Shown here one piece after another: positions 53,892 to 63,762 of a stretch of 64,000 nt of DNA. The stretch is from Diplonema japonicum (taxonomy: Eukaryota; Euglenozoa; Diplonemea; Diplonemida; Diplonemidae). Each line of letters starts with the position of its first letter. Position 1 is the stretch's first letter. The notes under the pieces were generated by a model, which was not told where the DNA came from, made no database searches, and worked only from the letters and a program-made list of their open reading frames with translations. Where the stretch lies: contig OZ025688.1 of the NCBI GenBank assembly GCA_964019335.1, positions 1 through 64,000 of the forward strand. Direction: 5' to 3'. A program made the position numbers and the translations under genes.

Positions 53892-54773
53892 ATGTGGTGG
53901 CGGACGGAAGGTGGGACAGGGAGGTACATAAACTCCGAGACAGAGAAGGAAGGGGCAGCAGAGGACGGGGTGGGGGAGGTGTGTGCTCGGCTTAGCTCAC
54001 GGGAAGAAGTGCTGTCGAAGAGGGAAAAGAAAGTCGAGGAAAAGGAGCGTGTCGTGGAGCAGCTCATGGCGAGCATTAAGGAAGCGACAAGAGACCTAGA
54101 GGAACGCGAGGGGGAGCTGGAGAAGCTGACAAAAGAACATAAGCGCAAGACGAAGGTGGGAGGTGCAGATATTATTATCGAAACACTGGAGAAGCAGCTT
54201 CGCATTACAGAAGAGGCAGCCACGGTGCACAGGAGGAACGAAGAAGACATGCGCAGAGCGCTGCTGCAGAGCGAAGAAGAAGCGTTGCAAAAGTCACAAT
54301 TGTTGCAAGCAGAAATCACTGAGTTATCCCTTACCATAACTGAGCTGGTCGGCGACAACGAACGCCTGGTGCTGAGCCTCGAGGCGCAGCAGGAGAAGGC
54401 CATTGCCTTCAAAAATATGTCTGAAGAAGTCCTTCACGAACTGAAGTTAAAGGAGATAGAAAGACCAACCCCAGTGGTCCAGCAACCGTCTTTTGTAGTG
54501 CGCCCCTTCACGCTCGATAAGCACACACAGGTTTTTTTCCCTGACCCTGCCCATGTTGAGGTGCAGCAGCTTTCGAAAAAGGCAAGCAACTTGTCTGACT
54601 CACTGGTGTCTCAGAGGAGCGTCATGGCTTCCATTTCCGAGGCCCTTGCAGAACTCACCATTGCTGCAGAGAGCTCTGTTGCGCACTCCATCCCTGGTTC
54701 GAAGCTTTCCCAAAGCAATCCACAATCGCTCCGCAGTGTCAGCACGTACGCAGAGCATTTAGAGTCTTTATAG
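53892..54773 (+). CDS. Coiled-coil protein of unknown function
   Basis: This is a single exon of 293 residues. Residues about 35-200 form a heptad-rich, highly charged coil (KREKKVEEKERVVEQL; EEREGELEKLTKEHKRK). The C-terminal third is Ser/Leu-rich (KKASNLSDSLVSQRSVMASI) without a domain I recognise. It begins 67 nt after the transporter stop, with a CATACAG acceptor-like site ending 53880, and ends 54 nt before the next gene. Coiled-coil proteins of this size often belong to basal-body or cytoskeletal assemblies, but no evidence here is specific. Confidence 0.8.
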   Translation: MWWRTEGGTGRYINSETEKEGAAEDGVGEVCARLSSREEVLSKREKKVEEKERVVEQLMASIKEATRDLEEREGELEKLTKEHKRKTKVGGADIIIETLEKQLRITEEAATVHRRNEEDMRRALLQSEEEALQKSQLLQAEITELSLTITELVGDNERLVLSLEAQQEKAIAFKNMSEEVLHELKLKEIERPTPVVQQPSFVVRPFTLDKHTQVFFPDPAHVEVQQLSKKASNLSDSLVSQRSVMASISEALAELTIAAESSVAHSIPGSKLSQSNPQSLRSVSTYAEHLESL

Positions 54774-54827
54774 TTTATTCCATGTAGTGTATATCCCCTA
54801 CCCCCTCACCAACCATCACAGGAGCCA

Positions 54828-55928
54828 ATGCCGGATGGCTCGCGACAGCAAAAAGTAATATTCAAGGAGGAGGAAGGGGAAGGGTTTACTGCAGTGAGGG
54901 TGAAGGCTAAGAAGACGGAACTGGGTAACCGTTTTGAGGGACATCTGGTACTCGAGCGACAGGCGCTGCTCTTTGTAAAGGAGGACCAAGGGCTGTTCAC
55001 ATTGTGGAAGAAAAAGAAGGCAGTGTGTGCATTTCTGACAGCGCAAGAAATCTTGCACCTGCAAGTGACACATGACCGGCTTATCATCATGACAGACAAC
55101 AGCAACGCCGACTGGTGCGTGCAGCTCCTGCCTGACGCAGGGAACACACACAAGTCTGTGACAAGCGTGGCGAAGGAGATACGTCGCTTCTGGCGGTACT
55201 TCATGGGCGGCGAGCTGACGTGCGACACAAAGATCACAATGAAGTTCAAACTGTCAAACCCCAACGCAGACGGGGTGCGGAAGAGGTTCCAGATGATGAA
55301 GAAGAACCTCCCGGTGAAGGCTGAGGCACTGGAGACTGAACAGCTGCGCAACGAGCGAGAACAAGCGATCCGACGGAAGAGGGACATCGAGGCCTCTGAC
55401 GAGGAGGAGGGTGTCGAGATGGACATCGTGATCTCGGAGGGAGGCCTGTCGTCTGAGTGCGAAGAAGAAGAAGAACCTCCCGAGGAGGAGGTGCACATGC
55501 AGGCCCCTGATGGCGATGATGGCGAAGAGGAACACGTACAGCCTGCACCTGTCTCTGCTGCCCCTAAGAAGCAGCGCAGACGGAGGAGACACACAACGCA
55601 AGGCGGCCGTAGCTCTACCCGCAGCCATGACGACAGTCAACGAAGACGCAGCAGGAGGTCAAAAAAACAAGGCAGCGACCCGTTCTGGCGAAATTTCTGT
55701 GCTTCGCATGACGTTCTGGGGCAGCACTGGCAGTCCATCGAACCTGGCGTCGAAGAGTTCATTGCTCATAAGTACTCACACTCGTCCTTGACACAGACTG
55801 ACCCTCTCAGCAGCACCGTGGAGCTTAACTCCTCAGCTGTCTACTCTACTTTGTTGGACAGCACTCGTTTCCCTTCTCAGTCTCGCCCTATGCTGACAGC
55901 AAGGAACCTGTCTAGGCTTGGTGTGTGA
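54828..55928 (+). CDS. Unrecognised protein with acidic and basic low-complexity regions
   Basis: This is a single exon of 366 residues. Residues about 15-110 alternate hydrophobic and charged strands (HLVLERQALLFVKEDQGLFTLWKKKKA; ILHLQVTHDRLIIMTD) and could be a PH-like fold. A Lys/Arg-rich helical part follows, then an acidic run (EEEEEPPEEEV) and a basic run (KKQRRRRRH) that could be a nuclear localisation signal. The C-terminus is Ser/Thr-rich. The start lies 54 nt after the previous stop, with an ATCACAG acceptor-like site ending 54821. Function unknown. Confidence 0.75.
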   Translation: MPDGSRQQKVIFKEEEGEGFTAVRVKAKKTELGNRFEGHLVLERQALLFVKEDQGLFTLWKKKKAVCAFLTAQEILHLQVTHDRLIIMTDNSNADWCVQLLPDAGNTHKSVTSVAKEIRRFWRYFMGGELTCDTKITMKFKLSNPNADGVRKRFQMMKKNLPVKAEALETEQLRNEREQAIRRKRDIEASDEEEGVEMDIVISEGGLSSECEEEEEPPEEEVHMQAPDGDDGEEEHVQPAPVSAAPKKQRRRRRHTTQGGRSSTRSHDDSQRRRSRRSKKQGSDPFWRNFCASHDVLGQHWQSIEPGVEEFIAHKYSHSSLTQTDPLSSTVELNSSAVYSTLLDSTRFPSQSRPMLTARNLSRLGV

Positions 55929-57312
55929 TAGTGTTGTGGTTGTTAGTTATTCTTTCTTCACCCCCCCCCCCCCCCCATGCGGGGTTCCTTTTTTCCCCTA
56001 TATTTCTTCCCTCCTTCCTTCCTTCCTTCCTTCCCTCCTTTGTTTTTCTCGTTTCTCTGCTGGGGTGAATTACAAAGGCAAACTTCCTTTTTTAAATTTA
56101 TGATTAAAAATCATTTTTTCCTCCAAGTTATGAGCGGGGAAAAAAAAAAAAAAAAAGAAACAAAGAAAAAGAAAAAAAACCTAACTCTTGTGGACACATT
56201 TGAACTTGGGTTATCTGATTCTTCTTTACTTCGTTTTGAACGAACTCGTCTGGAAGCCCGAATTTGCCAGACGAAATTTTTTTTAATACCTTCTTTTAAT
56301 CGGCAATCGTCTAACGGTGCAACCAGCACACCCTCACTTATCTTCTACCATACCTATGTAGATGGTGCCTTTCTTTTTAATTTAATCCACCCTGTCACCG
56401 CGACAGACATCTACATGGGCTTCCTTTTCACCCTTTATCCTTATCACCTGATATCTCTGCCACAACAGTCGTAGCTTTGTTTCCTCTTTCTGTCCAGAGG
56501 TGAGACAGTTTAGTTTGGCTTTAACCCGCTCTGCTCTAAGGTAATAAGCTAATAAGCAGCCAAACTCTTCCCCTGTCTCATCCTAGATTCCTTTTTTCTT
56601 TTTTTTTCTTTTTACAATGAACTCCCCTCCTTTTTTTTTTTGTTTTTCCTTCTTTCTTCAACGAACTACCGTAAAGGAGCTCGTTTTTTTTTTTCTACGA
56701 CCCTCATGTTCCCCACAGTGCCCTGCGCGCTATATATCGAATAGTGTAGCAATTTAAGTCCCCCCTCTCTCCCCACCTCGAATTCTGAGGGGTAAAAACG
56801 CTTCCCCCCCCCCTTGAAAAACTCATGGTTGGCTGGCCCTGTTTCGTTGGGGTGAAAAAATAGCTTCCCCCCCCTTTTTTTTCCCCTCCGTTCTCCTTCC
56901 TCTGTCCCCTTCGCGTCATATCGACCCCAACACGTTCGGCTGTGTCACAAACCGCGTCCTCTAAGCAGAGGCGAGCATTTTTACCTATTCCCTCTTCCCC
57001 CTTATATGCTTCACTAGAGTTATCTATTTTTTTTTTTTTGTAAGTCATAAGTGGTTTTAGTGTACAACGTCTGAACAAAACCGGGCTGGCACTTCTTCCC
57101 TATCATAATTCGCATGAGGGGCTTGGTGTTTTTTCTCTCTCTTTTTTTTCTTTCTGTTGCGCACAAACAAAGAACGAAATATCTCACCCGTCACCTCACC
57201 CGTTAAGAAACGATGGCCATCTTTTTCTGGTTTTTCTGTAGAGGCAACCAATAACTGCAACAAGCGGGGGAAAAGGTTACAGCAAAGAACCGACCGTGTA
57301 CTAAGATGTAAA

Positions 57313-57354
<42 letters not shown>

Positions 57355-57407
57355 CAATACACAATTTCAGTGTGCATGGGGGTGCTCACTGTTTTAAAAG
57401 AAACAGG

Positions 57408-57438
<31 letters not shown>

Positions 57439-59478
57439 GAAAAGAAAAGAAAAGAAAAGAAAGCAGATTTATAATGGTATGGCTTACAAAGTGCTTCAAA
57501 AAAGAATATGTTCTTCTTTTTTTTTAAATGGGCCGTTGCTAACCACTTCGTTCCCATCATAGTGATTTCTTTTTTATTTTTTATTTTGGCTTCAGTCTCA
57601 TAGGTATTTGTGCTTCTAAAAAGAGGGGGTTTTTTTTTTTAATTTTTTTTTTTTTTACCGGTACACACCCGCACACCGAAATTTATCAAATTTATATTTC
57701 TTTTACTGTTTATGCAAAAGCAAGTTCAGCAGGAGAGTGGGATGCTGATGATGTTGCTTTTTTCCTCCCCTCCTTTTCCCCTCCACGAATCCCCTCCCAA
57801 CACTTGCTTTCTCTTTTGATGTGACCAGGCTTGTTCTGTCACCTCATCTTTATTTCATTTGGGCAACAACTAGAAACGAAGAGAATCGAACAGAAATAAT
57901 GAAATTAATAGAACTTCGTTTCTTTATTTTTTTCTCCCCCCCCTCTCTTTTGATATTATTATTAAATTATAGTTGACTACCCTCTCCCCCCCCCCCCCCC
58001 CCCTCAATTCTCTCCCCCTCTGTCTATGAGTAAGGAAAAAATTCCTATTTCATTGTCTACTCCCTTCCCCGGAATATTATCAAGCAGGGGGGGGGGGGGG
58101 GGAAAGGTTGGGGGAATTTGCGAGCGAACCTCATGACAAACGTAATTATACTTTTTGTTTCCTTTTTTTTTGTTATACTTCAAGCACGATTGACAGTAGT
58201 ATATCTAAACCCCCCCCTCCCCCCTCAACCTGCATATTGTGCAGACCAAAATTTTCCCTTCGTAAAATCTTGTCTGACGAATCTGAACGAAAAGAAGAGA
58301 AAGGTCCAGCTGGGGGGGGGGGGGGGGAGAGCGCGCACAACTGCCATCCTTGCCAAGACAACCAACGGAGGAGTAAAAAAGAATGTACTCGACGTTAGTG
58401 AGACGGTTCTTCACTAGTTGGGGACATTTCCTTAATTTTATTTTATTTACACACCTTTAGACTGAGACGGTTTGTTGTTTATACTTTCTCTGAAAGGTTA
58501 ACTGTTGCACCAGGATGTGCGTGCTCTGAGATTTAAGAAAAACCCCACAAAAAAAAGAACCACCTAAAAAAAGAAATCCCTCCATTCTTTCGTTTTCCTC
58601 AGTGTTCCTCTTCCAAGGATCGGCGGCGAAAGTGGTGCCACTTTCAGGCCCCTAAATATATTTCTCTCTCTTTTTTTTTTTTTTTTTTTTTAGATAGGCC
58701 GTTGCTAGCAACTTCTCCTATCATAGTGAACTTTTCTTTCCCCCCCCCCCCCCCATCTCTCCTCCACCACCATCACTACCATGTGTTCACAGTGGTGTGC
58801 CATGTACTTATGGCTCACCACCAGGATTGGCCAAACTGAGCGTCCCTCTGGGGTTGTTAGGCAGTAGCCAATCTTCCTTCACACTAGTTCCCTTAAAGAA
58901 GAACCCCCCCCCCCCCCCCCCAGAAGCATTATTCTCCATGTTGGGTCTTCAGGCAACCACCCGAAGGTCTCAGGAGCCGTTATCATGTTGCACTGTCTCT
59001 CCCTTCCCCCTTCCCACCGGCCTTGTGTTTTGTTATACGTGTTGTACGCTCCCCGCCCCCTTATTCACATCCACAGCAAGGCGGTTGTCTTCGCTGTTCC
59101 GCTAGCGTCTAGGCCGTCTAGGTCAAAACCGCTCAGCGTGTCATAATGTCTCCCTCTGTCTTTTTTTTTTTTTTTTTTTCTTTGGTCTCTGTATCTATCC
59201 ATCTTTTTTTTACGTTTCGTTCTGTTGGCTGCCCTCCTTTAGTCAAGCAATCACCGTTTAGATTGTGGCATGTGGCGCGTTCTGCAAAAGAGAGCGACCC
59301 TCGGTGTCCACATTGCCACACCAAAGCCATGCCTTTAACCTTCTTAATGCTTGCTGGGGTGGGGTTGGAGGGCGCTATTTCACGTCAATGGTTCCTTGGC
59401 GACTGAGTTTATAAGCTAATATTGATTTTTTAATTGTTACCATTACCACGTACTCCACGCACTGCAGTGATTGACAAG
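55929..59478. other. Long low-complexity spacer without a supported gene
   Basis: It contains long T, A, C and G runs: for example an A run at about 57314-57350, a 16-G run at 58087-58102 and a C run at about 57988-58003. An AAAAG microsatellite lies at 57421-57462. The segments 58790-59110 and 59220-59400 are of more balanced composition but show no recognisable frame. A CTGCAG acceptor-like site ends at 59467. Confidence 0.55.
57421..57462 (+). repeat. AAAAG microsatellite
   Basis: About eight pure AAAAG units, preceded by an interrupted A run. Confidence 0.9.
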
Positions 59479-60342
59479 ATGAGGGTGCTCGGGTTCATGT
59501 TAACGTTGCTGTCGGCTGCGGTCAGCGTGGAAGGCATTGACGGACGGACGGTGCTGCTGTGGGTGTTCAGGCACGACAACAACACACAGGAGTGGCAGGA
59601 GATGGTGAACCAGATCTCGGCCCACAAGGAAAACATCACCCACATATCCATGTGCACGCACAGAATCCTACAGAACGGGACCTTCGGGTTCCAGTCCGGC
59701 AACGGCATCGAGACAGGAAAGGTGATGGCACACTGGGCCGACATCATCGCGCAGCAGGGCTTCGTGATGACCCCCCTTATCGACGCCACGTCCCCTTGGC
59801 AGGACATGAACACCTTCATGGGCGACGACCAGAAGGTCGAGAAGTTCATCTCCGATGCGGTGGCGATGGCCAAGAGCAGTGGCTACAAAGGGTACAACAT
59901 GGACCTGGAGTACAACGGTGCTTCTGAGCAGTTTGGCGAGCGCTACACAGCATTCCTCAACAAGTTTGCCACTGCGCTGCACCAACACAACATGACGCTC
60001 ACCGACGCCATCTCCGGCTACTGCCCGCCATGGTTCAATGGTGAAACGTGCAAAGAGCTCGCGACCTCTAATGTCGACAAGTTCTTCACAATGAACACCT
60101 ACCAGGAGGGGCTTGTTAAGTTCGAAGACTACGTCGCAACCAGCGCCAAGACCTTCGGTGCCAAGAACGCCGTTGGGATGGACAACACGCAGGATCCTGT
60201 CAACCTGCACTCCCAGACGGCCATGAACTTCGCCGTCAACAAGGGTGTCAAGGACCTCGCGTTGTGGGTGCTTGCCGGTCCCTACAGCGCCGGCACTACA
60301 GTCTGGGCGGACCTCGGATACTTCCTGCACTATGCCCATTAA
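59479..60342 (+). CDS. Secreted GH18-like (chitobiase-like) protein, copy 1
   Basis: This is a single exon of 287 residues. The N-terminal hydrophobic stretch (VLGFMLTLLSAAVSVEG) is a signal peptide, so the product should be secreted or lysosomal. The core follows a GH18-like TIM-barrel plan: VLLWVFRH, ITHISMCTH, GFVMTPLID, VEKFISDAV, then GYKGYNMDLEYNG. The last holds the catalytic-type D-x-E, with D142 and E144; the first Asp of DxxDxDxE is Asn140. Similar degenerate motifs occur in di-N-acetylchitobiase-like enzymes. Later motifs are MTLTDAISGYCPPW and ALWVLAGPYSAG. E144 as proton donor makes activity possible, but the substrate is unproven. It is a tandem duplicate of the next gene. Confidence 0.8.
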   Translation: MRVLGFMLTLLSAAVSVEGIDGRTVLLWVFRHDNNTQEWQEMVNQISAHKENITHISMCTHRILQNGTFGFQSGNGIETGKVMAHWADIIAQQGFVMTPLIDATSPWQDMNTFMGDDQKVEKFISDAVAMAKSSGYKGYNMDLEYNGASEQFGERYTAFLNKFATALHQHNMTLTDAISGYCPPWFNGETCKELATSNVDKFFTMNTYQEGLVKFEDYVATSAKTFGAKNAVGMDNTQDPVNLHSQTAMNFAVNKGVKDLALWVLAGPYSAGTTVWADLGYFLHYAH

Positions 60343-60428
60343 GCTTCCGTCGCCATTTGTGATTAACGTCAGTGTGCTGTGCTCTGCTTGTTGTTGTGTA
60401 GTGTGGGCAAGTTTCTCAGGTGATACAA

Positions 60429-61295
60429 ATGAAAATGCTGGCCGAAATTTTGTTGCTGCTATGTGCAGCAACAAGCGTCGAAGGCATTGACGGGCGGACG
60501 GTGCTGCTGTGGGTGTTCAGGCACGACAACAACACACAGGAGTGGCAGGAGATGGTAAACCAGATCTCGGCCCACAAGGAAAACCTCACCCACATATCCA
60601 TGTGCACGCATAGGATTCAGAACAACGGGACCTTCGGGTTCCAGTCTGCCAACGGGGTGCCTTACGGGCTTGCCATGGAGCACTGGGGGCAGGTTATCGC
60701 GCAGCAGGGCTTCGTGATGACCCCCCTCATCGACGTGGACTACAAGTCGTGGCAAGACATCTACCAGTTCATGGGCGATGACCAAAAGGTCGAGAAGTTC
60801 ATCTCCGATGCGATCGCGAAGGCGAAGCAGAACGGGTACCAGGGGTACAACATGGACATCGAGTTCAACGACACGCCAAGCTCCTTCGGCGTGAGGTACA
60901 CAGCGTTCCTTAACAAGTTCGCAGATGCGCTGCACCAGCACAACATGACGCTCACAGACGCCATCGCGGGGTACTGCCCGCCATGGTTCGATGGCGAGAC
61001 GTGTGCCATGCTCGCCTCGTCGCACTTGGACAAGCTCTTCACGATGAACACCTACCAGGAGGGGGCTGACAAGTTCGAGGAATACATCAAAGCGAGCGCC
61101 AAGACCTTCGGTGCCAAGAACGCCATCGGGATGTCAAACTCGCAGGATCCTGTCAACCTGCACTCACAGGCGGCCATGAACTTCGCTGTGCAGAACAACG
61201 TGAAGGACCTCGCGCTGTGGGTGCTTGCCGGCCCCTATGCTGCCGACACTACGATTTGGGCGGATCTCGGCTACTTCCTGCACTATGCCCATTAA
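60429..61295 (+). CDS. Secreted GH18-like (chitobiase-like) protein, copy 2
   Basis: This is a single exon of 288 residues, strongly similar to the preceding gene along its length. It carries the same signal-peptide type (KMLAEILLLLCAATSVEG) and the motif GYQGYNMDIEFN with E145. Changes cluster in the first loops (NGVPYGLAMEHWGQV versus NGIETGKVMAHWADI) and around the active-site flank (NDTPSSFGVRY versus NGASEQFGERY), consistent with altered substrate binding. It starts 86 nt after the copy 1 stop. TTTCTCAG ends at 60419, 9 nt before the ATG. No promoter-sized gap separates the two genes. Confidence 0.8.
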   Translation: MKMLAEILLLLCAATSVEGIDGRTVLLWVFRHDNNTQEWQEMVNQISAHKENLTHISMCTHRIQNNGTFGFQSANGVPYGLAMEHWGQVIAQQGFVMTPLIDVDYKSWQDIYQFMGDDQKVEKFISDAIAKAKQNGYQGYNMDIEFNDTPSSFGVRYTAFLNKFADALHQHNMTLTDAIAGYCPPWFDGETCAMLASSHLDKLFTMNTYQEGADKFEEYIKASAKTFGAKNAIGMSNSQDPVNLHSQAAMNFAVQNNVKDLALWVLAGPYAADTTIWADLGYFLHYAH

Positions 61296-61483
61296 CAAGT
61301 GTGTTTGTCAACTGTTTCGTGTGTGCTAACGCCAACGTTTTCTTTTTCAATTTCTTTCCATCCACAACCGTAGAGTTATCGAGATCTTAATTGTCTTCAT
61401 GTCACTTGTGGCTTTGGTTTTTTTATTTCCGTAATAAGTTTTGTACTTCCACCCAACACATCGGCACAGACAGGGTTATCAAG

Positions 61484-62712
61484 ATGCCTGGAAAGAAAGC
61501 AAAAGTGGAGGAGAAGCCCAAGACCATGCTCTTGGGGCGTCCCGGGACCAGCTTGAAGATCGGTGTTGTGGGTCTCCCGAACGTGGGGAAAAGTACCTTC
61601 TTCAACGCGGTGACGAAGAGCGCGATCCCTGCGGAGAACTTCCCGTTCTGCACGATCGATCCCAACATCGCGAAGGTGGAGGTGCCCGATGAGAGGTTCG
61701 AAGAGCTGGTAAAGTTCTGGAAGCCGCCCAGCATAGTGAGGGCGGACCTTACAGTGTGTGACATTGCGGGGCTTGTGAAGGGTGCCAGCGAGGGTGAGGG
61801 TCTGGGGAACGCCTTCTTGTCGCACATCAGCGCGTGTGACGCCATCTTCCACATGGTGAGGTGCTTCGACGACCCGGAGATCGTGCACGTGGAGGAGACC
61901 GTCGACCCTATCAGGGACATCGAGATGATCAACCACGAACTGGTGCTCAAGGATCTTGAGAAGGTCACCCAGATCTACGACAAGACGAAGGTTCTTGTGG
62001 AGCGTGGCATTGACAAAACCAAGAAGGCTGAACTGGAGTACCTTACCAAGTTCAAGGAGGCTCTTGAGGCGGGTAAGATGATCCGTGCCGTGCAGTGGTC
62101 GAACAAGGAGGTGGAATGCCTGAACGGGCTCCTTCTGCTCACCGCCAAGCGACAGGTGTTCCTGTGCAACATGTCCAAGAGGGACTACCTCAGACAGAAG
62201 AACAAGTACCTGCCCAAGGTGAAGGCTTGGTTGGACGAGAACACCGGGGAACTTATGATCCCGTTCTCCGCAGAGTTTGAGTTGGAATGTGTGGGGATGG
62301 AGAAAGATGAGCTGGAGAAGTACCTGGAGGAGAGCAAGACGAAGAGCATGATGAACAAGATCGTGAAGACGGGTTTCTCTGCATTGAACCTGCAGTACTT
62401 CTTCACCACCGGGGCTGACGAGGTGAGGGCGTGGACCGTGGCGAAGGAGACAAAGGCGCCAGCATGCGGTGGGAGAATCCACACTGACTTCGAGAAGGGT
62501 TTCATCTGTGCTGAAGTCATGAACTTCGTCGACTGGAAGGAGCACGGGTCGGAGGCAGCATGCAAGTATGGATCAAAAAAAAAAAAAAGAAAAAAAAAAA
62601 AACTTACAGGGCCGTTGGGAAGTACCGTCAGCAGGGCAGGGAGTACGTTGTTCAGGACGGTGATATCATCCTCTTCAAGGTGAACGCTGGGGCTGGTCTT
62701 AAGAAGAAATAG
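61484..62712 (+). CDS. OLA1: Obg-like ATPase 1 (YchF/OLA1)
   Basis: It has two exons with a 44-nt intron at 62566-62609; the product is about 394 residues, the family length. The P-loop GLPNVGKST (residues about 29-37), FPFCTIDPN, the [17 protein letters not shown] switch segment and NMSKRDY (NxxExD-like ATP-specificity region) are present. The C-terminal TGS-type domain follows with [27 protein letters not shown]-like [13 protein letters not shown] and, across the intron, [20 protein letters not shown]. This ribosome-associated ATPase regulates translation and stress responses. The intron interior is almost pure A (A14-G-A12), with GTATGG and CTTACAG ends. Without splicing the C-terminus would be Lys-rich nonsense. 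Confidence 0.96.
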
Positions 62713-63147
62713 GTTGAGAGAAACGAAAGAATTACCCCCTTTTTATTTGCATCAAATTACTTTTTGTCGCTTTTTTCTTCTTCTATTCTCCACTTTTTTT
62801 TTCCACTTCTTCTTTCTCTGCTCTTTTCCTTCCGTCATCTTCCCTCTTGTGGTTTGGAGCAGGGAAATTGAGGAGGGAGAAAAGAAAAAGGATTAAAAAT
62901 TGGATAGGTAAGTGCCCCCCCCCACCTTTCCCCCTCCGTCTGCCTTTCATTCTTTGTGGTTTTTTATGACCCCTTTTAGTGTGTCTCGTGCCCACCCCCC
63001 CTTTTTTTCCACTGTCCCCAACCCTTATCCCCCCCTTTCATACGTCATATGTCTTTTTTTATTATTATTTTGAAGCCCTGTTAGAAAAAAAATAATAAAA
63101 AAGGTACGCTGGCAAAAAAAAAGAAAAAAAAAGAGAAAAAAAACCAA
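62713..63147. other. Spacer without a supported gene
   Basis: T/C-rich then purine-rich tracts, ending with an A-rich leader directly before ATG 63148. Nothing else recognised. Confidence 0.6.
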
Positions 63148-63678
63148 ATGCAAAATGTTATTGAAGCCTCGGAGATGAAACAAGAGAAGAAAATACTGTC
63201 TGACAAGATCAGCAGGCTGGCAGAAGAGGTGGTGTTGTTGGGTGGGATCAACGACGAGAAGCGGCAGGAGGCGGAAAGCCTGTACGACCAGTGGTGCGGT
63301 GTTCAAGTGAAAACCGCAGAGTTACTACTGCACATTCTAGAAGTAGCCTCGGGGAAGCCTGATGGTGTGCATTGTTTGCACGCAGTGATCGATGTGCTGA
63401 AAAGAGACGAGCAGCGTCTTCAACAGGACCTCGCACGGCTAGGCTCCGTGCACGACAGGGAGGATGCGAATTTCAAAACAAAACGAAAAGAGCTCGAGAT
63501 TGAGAAGGCCACCGCTGAAGACCTCCTCTTGCAGCACCAAGCAGCCACCGAGGACGCAGCTAGCAGACGTGATGAGCACCTCAGACGCATCCAAACCCAC
63601 CGCATGGAACTAGCCACCGCACACGACACCTTCAAGGACGACGTGCTGTCCTATGCACGGTCCATATTCCTCGTTTAG
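63148..63678 (+). CDS. Small coiled-coil protein
   Basis: This is a single exon of 176 residues. Nearly the whole length is helical with heptads (ISRLAEEVVLLGGINDEKRQ; LKRDEQRLQQDLARL; KELEIEKATAEDLLLQHQ). It has no signal peptide or other motif, and no family is recognised. Unlike most genes here there is no CAG site close upstream of the ATG, only an A-rich leader. A start further downstream, such as the Met in EASEMKQEKK, is possible. Confidence 0.7.
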   Translation: MQNVIEASEMKQEKKILSDKISRLAEEVVLLGGINDEKRQEAESLYDQWCGVQVKTAELLLHILEVASGKPDGVHCLHAVIDVLKRDEQRLQQDLARLGSVHDREDANFKTKRKELEIEKATAEDLLLQHQAATEDAASRRDEHLRRIQTHRMELATAHDTFKDDVLSYARSIFLV

Positions 63679-63762
63679 TAGTTATGATAGATATACACTT
63701 TAGATTCCCTTCATTTATGCTTTTTTTTTTCATTTTCCTCCCGCACTTAATGTACGCAAAGG

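Noticed and set aside
61397-62545. Long minus-strand frame opposite OLA1
   Set aside because: It is antisense to a highly conserved gene and mirrors its codon bias; no motif is present.
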